Assembly (NCBI GenBank): GCA_028753945.1 | Contig: JAPNXP010000009.1 | Location: 2,728,001-2,792,000 of the forward strand | Direction of reading: 5' to 3' | Length of the DNA stretch: 64,000 nucleotides | Origin: Hexactinellida sp. DTS-2022 | Lineage: Eukaryota > Porifera > Hexactinellida | Shown here: piece by piece, positions 57,507-64,000 of the stretch | How positions within the stretch are numbered: the stretch's first letter is position 1 | How the letters are laid out: every line of letters begins with the position of its first letter | Made by a program: the position numbers and the translations under genes | Notes under the pieces: generated by a model | The model's database searches: none | The model's input: only the letters and a program-made list of their open reading frames with translations | Told to the model about the DNA's origin: nothing

Positions 57507-59474
57507 GTATGTTTATAAGTATTCATTAGTTACTCAATTTAAAGTATTAAAGTTTAAAAAAAGAAATACTAATACAAGTAGTAATACAGTGGAACCTCCC
57601 ATAACGGACTCTCCGAGAAGTGGACAATCTCTATATAATTACATCGTGGCACTAATCGAATATAGTATGTAATAAATTAAAATTAAATTTCAGGGCTATA
57701 CATAAATCATTGATTTTGATTTTAAATCACAATCATTCAAAAAATATGTGATTATAAAAAGTTTTTCTACTCCCGAGTCCCGACGATGTTCTTATAACCG
57801 ATTACTAATGTATACATAAAAGTAAATTTATAATAGTGTGTTCTAAGAATCTTAATCAATATAATAACTATAGTAACAAATAACTTTGGTTATTTGGACC
57901 TATTAAATATACATAAAAGTGACTATAAATTGATAATACTTTTCAGATGTATCTATTAAAGGGTCAAAATGACAGTTTTCCGAGATTACTCTAATAAGCG
58001 TAGTCGATAGTAACAGTATATATCACCCCTTTTAACCTGAGCAATCTAAGACTATTGGTATTGGGTTGTTAAAAGAAGAAAAAGAAAGGTTTAATTAGTA
58101 GCCCGTAGGCTAAATTGCTCTTACACAATAGATTAATAGATTATCAAAAATACTTACAAAAAAACAAATCTCCTCCCAAAAATAAATCCCTTTGCCAATT
58201 AACAGGCAGGCATCCTGATCCCCCTGGAGCCTGGAGGGTTTTCTGCTGGAAAACCAGCTATCTATATACACCAGGATTAATCTCACAGATAGACCTGGAT
58301 CAGGACGACGGATTTAAAAATATATATATACGTATATTAAATAAATATAAATAAATATAAATATAAATATAGATAAAATGAAAATAAATAAATAAAAATA
58401 TAACTAAACGCTACATGACACAAATAATACGAATACACTGCTACAACGAGTTCATCGCACCTCCGAAACTTCCGCTCAATCTTCTTCAACTCCAGGTGTT
58501 TTGCATCTAAAGGGGAGACTCAGACCGAGGGGTTAATGGTATATTATTGATAGCTAAACAACCCATGCGGGTTCAAAGAATTTTTTAATCGGTTAGTCTT
58601 GACTTTGGGGAGTGGCAGTTTACTGTGTTTTTAAACACTTTTTAATATACGACCCCTTCGTCTCAGTCGCATCGTGACGGATCACTCTCTTGAAAAGGTC
58701 GCTTCTCGACATTTGTTCGTTTGTATTAGATACTACGCCCCACAATTAACGACTTCTTTTCGGCCTTACCCTCCTCAAAATATCACTCATATTATTATGT
58801 TAAACCTGTGAGGCTGTGACTTATAAACTACAGTACTCAATTCAGTATGCTGCTACTTGGGACCCAAGTATGTCAACTAATTAACTATAGTGCTATTTAC
58901 TAACCCAGGATTATGCTCTTGTATAATAAATTGTTTGGTTATAATTAATCATTGAACAACTTTGGTAGTAATATTATGCATACTTGTGTGATTGACGTAA
59001 GCTAAATACATCACTAATAGAAATAAACTGATGGAAGCCAAACTGGATTAATCAAAGTATGAAATTTCGGAGTTAATGTAAAGAGTAAATCATCAAATCT
59101 TAATATGTGCAATGACGCAGCAATAGGAGGTTACATTTTTGTTATTGCCTGGCGCAGATAAAATGAGAAATTTATAAAAATTTGTATATACATGCAATAC
59201 AAGATATTTTAGAATGTGACTAAATTGTAAGAGCTCAATCCAAATTAGTTCCCTACGTGACGTCACAATCCCCAAAATCAGTTTACGTGTGTCTCATTGT
59301 ATGTTGTGTTATCATCTAAAATTGTGGGCGAATCGGAGGAAAACTGTATGTGCCTTTACGACGTCATAATCCCGTTATTTCGTTTAGAAAACAATAGATC
59401 GTTGTCATCGTGTAAAATTATCCCTGCATGCAAACTTTTAGATATCTAGAGTTTTTTCAAACTAGTTTCCACAG
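57507..59474. other. USP intron 10, left part
   Basis: Contains a one-ended pogo-like MITE start (CAGTGGAACCTCCCATAACG at 57596), a one-ended hAT start (CAGGGCTATACATAAATCAT at 57691) and AT-rich ATAAATATAA repeats at 58320-58400. The remaining 58400-59470 shows nothing I can name. Confidence 0.55.
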
Positions 59475-60704
59475 ATAACAAGAGTTTACCACCTAACGTG
59501 ATTCATCCCAATGATTCCGAACTAAACTCTTTTTAATCTTCGACCTCGTACACATTTTTGAATCAATTTGAAACAATTGGCTCAATTTAAAGGATTACGA
59601 GCGTGCGTTTGCCTACCCAAATGCATTAATTTCTCCTAACTTTGTTGACACACACAATGTAAATATTTCTAAATTCCAAGATGTTAGATTACTTTACAAA
59701 ATGGGGTAACTTCGGTCTTCAAACAGGCACATCGCTTAATAGCAAAGGCTGGATTGAGCCAATATTTTAAGAAGACAATATGCCAACCTGGCAATGAAAA
59801 TATTTTATACATCAACATTTACAGCTCTATCAATTTACAACTCTAAGCGAACAGACTTTGAATCCCACAGGACATGCTAATTTCTAGACATCATTATATA
59901 AGTTTGGAAGATATTCAGTATAAATACTACTCAGAAACACATGCGATTTAATGATGAGCATTCTATACTTCTTCACTATAATGATGATGTTGAACTTTTA
60001 GATTTCCTCAGTCTCATTACCAACTGGCTTGCACGTTGGAGTTACTCGTGGAGGTAAACATGGAAAATTAAGTCCTCAGACATTTACTAGATTTTCCCAT
60101 TCATGTCTAGCGCCGATCGAAATCGTAAATCATCTCACTCATAAATGTAGTTTTGAATATGTACTTACATCACAATTACAGAATGACCCGATTGAACATC
60201 ACTGGGTTGTACCGTGTTATGTAAGGTGCACAATATCATATCACTTTTACCTAAATACCTGAGAAGATAGGCGTAATAAACCATTTAGCAAACTGAAGAG
60301 TTTCTCAAAAAACCGAATCGGATCACGTAAATTTAAAAAGTATAATATAATCAGTTTCCCACCACTTCATGAATCATCAGATTCATTAAATTTGGACACA
60401 TATCGCCTAGCAATGAAATATTTTCTGAAACTCACACTAGAAACTTCACTGCTTCAATCAATTGCCTTTCTAGGAGGTTATCCGATTCATACGTATTTGA
60501 AACAATCTATTAAGTGCCACTCTTATTTGTCCTTCTGACACAGGATAAGGAGCTAGAAATTGTCGATAACAAGGATACCTACAAATTCATTCAGCTAATC
60601 GACCGAGGTGCCCTCAAATGACCATCACATATTGTAATAGATGCTATTATTATTATTTTCAAGATTTATATAAAACAATAGAATGTGATTCTACTAGATT
60701 TGGC

Positions 60705-61174
60705 CAGAGGAGTAGCAATAGGCAGTTCATTGAACCAGGGCACCCGAGGCCAGGGGCCCCAAGAGTTCCAAAATTCCCTTATGCAGATATACTACTTCAA
60801 TCATACTTCATGATAACATTTATCTTATTTGATAATTATTTGTTTTCTAATACATATAACTATTTGTTTGTCAGTTATAACTTTTATGAAATTGTATTTT
60901 TGCTTCATAGCTACATTTCTTTTGAGACAAGTTGAGAGAAACATGAAGAGAGTTTTATGTTTCTGGTTATGCAAAATGAGTAGAAACAATTATAAAGATA
61001 TTAACCCATACATTTTGTCTAACAGTGATGTCGAAATGCGGGAAATGTCATTTCTGAACCCAAATTTATCCAGATGCATGCTCTTTAAAATTTCAAATCC
61101 AATTTCAACTAGTGGGGCCAAGGCCCCGGCACATAACATTGAACCGGGGTCCGGAAACCTTAGCTACGCCACTG
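60705..61174. mobile_element. hAT-type element, 470 bp, inside P copy F
   Basis: CAGAGGAGTAGCAATAGG and CTTAGCTACGCCACTG are inverted ends with some mismatches, and CCAGGGGCCCC-like and GGGGCCAAGGCCCC blocks follow inside. GATTTGGC and GATTTTGC flank it, matching at 7 of 8 bases. Confidence 0.78.
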
Positions 61175-61264
61175 GATTTTGCAGACCTTCAAGAATGATA
61201 TTATTCCAACTCACTATTACATACATAGAGGATACACAATATATCAACTGGAGTAATACGTGCG

Positions 61265-61443
61265 CATAGGCGTCGGACCCACCCGGCCACCCGGCATGGG
61301 CCGGGCAGCCCGAAGGGTCTACCCGGCTCTACCCGGCCCATGCCCGGCCCATAGTTGTGTTAGTGATGCCGTGAATGTAGCGGCCCCGGAGCCTTCGGGC
61401 CGGGCGGCCCGAAGGTCCGGCGGGCCCATTTCCGACGCCTATG
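61265..61443. mobile_element. GC-rich hAT-type MITE, 179 bp, duplication TACGTGCG
   Basis: CATAGGCGTCGGACCCACC and TTTCCGACGCCTATG are inverted ends. TACGTGCG is duplicated exactly (61257-61264 and 61444-61451). Its GC content stands out sharply from the AT-rich surroundings, with repeated CCCGGC and GGGCCGGGC. It lies in the remains of P copy F. Confidence 0.9.
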
Positions 61444-61959
61444 TACGTGCGGATCCTGTAATCAACAAGGATGGACTATACTCCGTAAAATCACATCAAT
61501 TGCAGCAAACTGCATTCTAGCCAATAAAGTCAGAAATGTTAATTCAAGACTCAGAGAACAGTGAAAATCGCACAGTGGACATCGATAAATTAAAAAATTA
61601 AAGTGGATATTCATAACTATTCAAGTACTATAAACTTAATTGATATCGTATTTTCCGTTAGAAAATATGAATGAATATGAATTGTCGATTGGTACAGCGT
61701 TGAAGGCATTTGGGAATACTTGAAAATTTCATAATTAGAATAAATAAAAATTATTTGCCATTTTTTAATGAATCATATAACTTAGATAGTGAATTAGTGA
61801 TTACGAAATAAAACAAATGAATTCCAATTACTATGTATATGCTTTAATTTTTCAAATATTCATTTTCATTCAAAGGTACAACAACATTAATGTAATTTCT
61901 ATAATACATCTCGTACAGAGGTTGTAATATCCTTATGAAGATGATATTCCATTGCAGCT

Positions 61960-62040
61960 CCGGGGGGGGATCACCCGAAAAGTGGGGGGGGGGGGGGCTT
62001 GAGCCCCCCCCCTTGTCCCCCCGTAGCGCCGCCACCGCCA
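61960..62040. repeat. G-run/C-run block, probably one end of a hAT MITE
   Basis: Runs of 8-13 G and 9 C surround GCTTGAGCC, followed by CCCCGTAGCGCCGCCACCGC. The right side resembles the CGTAGCTACGTGCCTG-type ends of other G-rich MITEs here, but no partner is visible. Confidence 0.5.
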
Positions 62041-62218
62041 ATACCCAATTGAGTTTACTATTTGGATGGAATTTAATTTCGATCAATTTGCAATTTATTA
62101 ACACAACAAGCTGCACGCCCGCGCTACGCGCGTTCTTACAACTTGAACTCGGGCCTGCGACCCTCGCTTGTATTTAGAGCATATACCTTTTTCACATGTA
62201 TGCCGGTTGTATTTAGAT

Positions 62219-62620
62219 CAGTGATGTGATCCGTTACAAAATCTTCCGTTACCGTTACTTTATATCTCGCGTTACCGTTACACCGTTACGGTTACTTTAT
62301 TTGTTCCGTTACCGTTACTTTTTTTCTACCGTTACTTTACTCCGTTACCTTTACTTTTGTTAAGTTCATCCGTTTACCTTTATTCAGTACAGTTACCTTA
62401 ATGTAACAGTAACTGATTTAAAATAACGTTGTAATGGCATGGAATAAATTTAACGTAGTAACGGTTACTGTGTTACGGTAATGTAATGGTAAGAGTAACT
62501 GATTAAAGATAATGGTAACTAGTTAAAAGTAACGGATGCCCATTACCGTTACTCGGCGATGCCCGTTACCGTTACTTTTACCGTTACCGTTACCGTTACC
62601 GTTAACGGAGCACATAACTG
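62219..62620. mobile_element. hAT-type MITE made of CCGTTA repeats, duplication ATTTAGAT
   Basis: CAGTGATGTGATCCGTTA and TAACGGAGCACATAACTG are inverted ends with small changes. ATTTAGAT is duplicated exactly (62211-62218 and 62621-62628). The body is mostly CCGTTA or its complement TAACGG in many degenerate copies. Confidence 0.9.
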
Positions 62621-62629
62621 ATTTAGATA

Positions 62630-63120
62630 CAGTGTAACCTTGCTAACCGGGGCCTCGATAACCGGGGAGCGGGGAATTCTTTTTTTGATTTCGTCGTTTA
62701 ATATACAAATGACTCTCTCTAACCGGGGAATTGCCCTAAGCGGGGAATGGGGAATGTGATCTGGTTACGACTTCGTATATTACTTTATATCCTAACCTCG
62801 CTAAACGGGGAATTTATGACATAAGTCGAGATGAATAGTATTATTACAGTGTCTTACTAATAGTACTTTACTTAATACCAACAATCATTCTACTAGTTTC
62901 CCTAAATCTGAAAGTTTCTAGAACACAAATAAGCTACACGGCTAATTAGAATTTCCGAAAAAGTCGGTGATGCTTGCCTGCTTAAGTGTGCACAAATATA
63001 AGTTCAATAGAAAGTCAAGACCATAGGAAAATCAATAAAAAGAGACACCCTCTAACCGGGGACTGGGGAATAACTTCAAAATCTGTAGTCCCAAATTCCC
63101 CGGTTAGCGAGGTTACATTG
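62630..63120. mobile_element. Tc1/mariner (pogo-like) MITE, 491 bp, TA duplication
   Basis: CAGTGTAACCTTGCTAACCG and CGGTTAGCGAGGTTACATTG are inverted ends with two or three mismatches over about 24 bp, between TA at 62628-62629 and 63121-63122. CCGGGGAA repeats lie inside. It starts one base after the right duplication of the hAT MITE at 62219. Confidence 0.88.
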
Positions 63121-64000
63121 TACTGTGAAATCTAACAAAAAATTAACGAAAATTATACATCCCCTCTCCTTAAGTCCTTAAGCCTTGAAATATATATAAA
63201 GTACGGTCTGTCACATTCGTGATCCTTCTCTCCCTTGGAAGCGATACGTAACGTTCGAAGGCTTCATACACTAATTGATTATATTATGGGAAACATAGAA
63301 ATTATTTTAAAAGGCCCCTAGCCTAGGTTATGTACAAATGACCGTTGTATATAGAATGACATTTAGCAGATTCTACTCAACAGAGTAGAGAATAACAACA
63401 TCATTTAGCTGTGGCCCCCTAAGAAGTATATTATATCCGTGGACCCAGCTTTAGGTATATATTAGAACAAAGTAAATTTATAACAAAATTCTAATCCTTT
63501 AAGTTACGGAATATTGATTCTAATTTGAACAGACAATTGTATATAGAGCTTTTCCGTGTACTATAAAACTCCATGGACCCAGGTTAGAAACAGTTTTTGT
63601 ATTAATTGATAATATTTGGATATCAAATAGACACAATGGAATATTAGAAATGCATGGTTTAGTGCACTCCTAATTTACTAAACAATTGCTGAGAATTATT
63701 GATAGAATCGATATTTTTGCTTATATTTGCGAATAAATTGTGATATTATATTGAAGAATATAAGCTAATCATTAAAATTATTTTACACATAATGCCCAGC
63801 TATATCTTTTCAAGAGCGGAGGCGCCGAATTAATATGTATTAATTTGAAAGCATCTACAATGGGTAAATCGAATGAGTAGAATACAATCTGAATTCAAAA
63901 TACCAATATGTTATAAAGTTTTAATACATTGAACAATATTATTAGGCCTACTACAGTACTATTTCTAAGGGAAATGTTGGGTGGTCAAATACTTTTGTAC
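63121..64000. other. Window end, no gene recognised
   Basis: AT-rich; probably still USP intron 10. GTGGCCCCCTAAGAAGTATA at 63412 and CCATGGACCCAGGTTAGAAA at 63572 may be ends of an old hAT MITE of the 55090 type. Confidence 0.45.

Larger units (their letters stand above)
59475..61563 (+). pseudogene. P-element-like transposase, copy F (heavily decayed)
   Basis: Remains in order: FDLVHIFESI, NNWLNLKDYERAFAYPN (59540-59620); FQDVRLLYKMG (59675-59705); VWKIFSINT and MRFNDEHSILL (59900-59970); GKHGKLSPQTFTRFSHSC, FEYVLTSQLQNDPIEHHW (60055-60210); AFLGGYPIHTYLKQSIKCHS (60465-60520); and the C-terminal ITSIAANCILANKVRNVNSR (61490-61550). It resembles copy A (KDYEKVFIFP, KGKLSPQTF) more than B-E. 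Stops are frequent and the 5' half is missing. Two hAT-type MITEs have inserted. Confidence 0.72.

Noticed and set aside
58115-58354. 79-codon plus-strand frame
   Set aside because: Low-complexity ends, no motif and no splice partner.
61260-61520. GC-rich 86-codon frame
   Set aside because: It falls within the MITE at 61265-61443; composition, not coding, keeps it open.
62219-62620. CCGTTA repeats as an interstitial telomere
   Set aside because: The block has inverted ends and an exact 8-bp duplication, so it is a mobile element; the hexamer is also not a common animal telomere motif.

Overview
This is eukaryotic nuclear DNA from a metazoan, most likely an invertebrate. It is AT-rich, its genes are split by GT-AG introns, and transposon remains fill most of it. 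Two conserved host genes are recognisable. Nothing in the sequence fixes the species. The mix of MULE, P-element, Ginger and hAT remnants would suit an arthropod such as a copepod or a hemipteran, but that is a guess.

Host genes. Ten plus-strand exons between 19446 and 57506 join in phase into 353 codons of a USP25/USP28-type deubiquitinase. The exon with the catalytic Cys box lies upstream of what I can recognise, and the exons with the His box lie beyond the window. Its fourth visible intron is about 19.5 kb and packed with transposons. In the 7.2 kb sixth intron, on the opposite strand, sits an intact one-exon gene for a TPGS2-like subunit of the tubulin polyglutamylase complex.

Layout. 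2-547: 3' end of a MULE transposase. 645-12200: a palindromic satellite and a 1.43 kb hairpin-bearing repeat, first in direct and then in inverted orientation, cut by a complete P-element-like transposon (copy A, 7462-11613). 12870-17374: two more decayed P copies (B and C). 17.4-19.4 kb: hAT-type MITEs. 19.4-57.5 kb: the USP gene. Its introns hold a Ginger-like DNA transposon (28767-35515, 4-bp target duplication) with a P copy inside it (D), a hAT cluster (36.6-39.8 kb), Tc1/mariner-type and piggyBac-type MITEs, the TPGS2 gene, and a locus where a RAG1/Transib-reminiscent transposon protein abuts another P copy (E). 57.5-64 kb: more intron or flank, with P copy F and several MITEs.

How the parts relate. 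The mobile elements are largely dead: their reading frames carry stops and frameshifts. Target-site duplications can be read directly for many insertions, so the order of nesting is visible: hAT MITEs inside P copies, a P copy inside Ginger, Ginger inside a minisatellite, and all of these inside USP introns. The reading frame of the USP exons has stayed intact through this. No rRNA, tRNA, CRISPR array or bacterial-type operon was seen.
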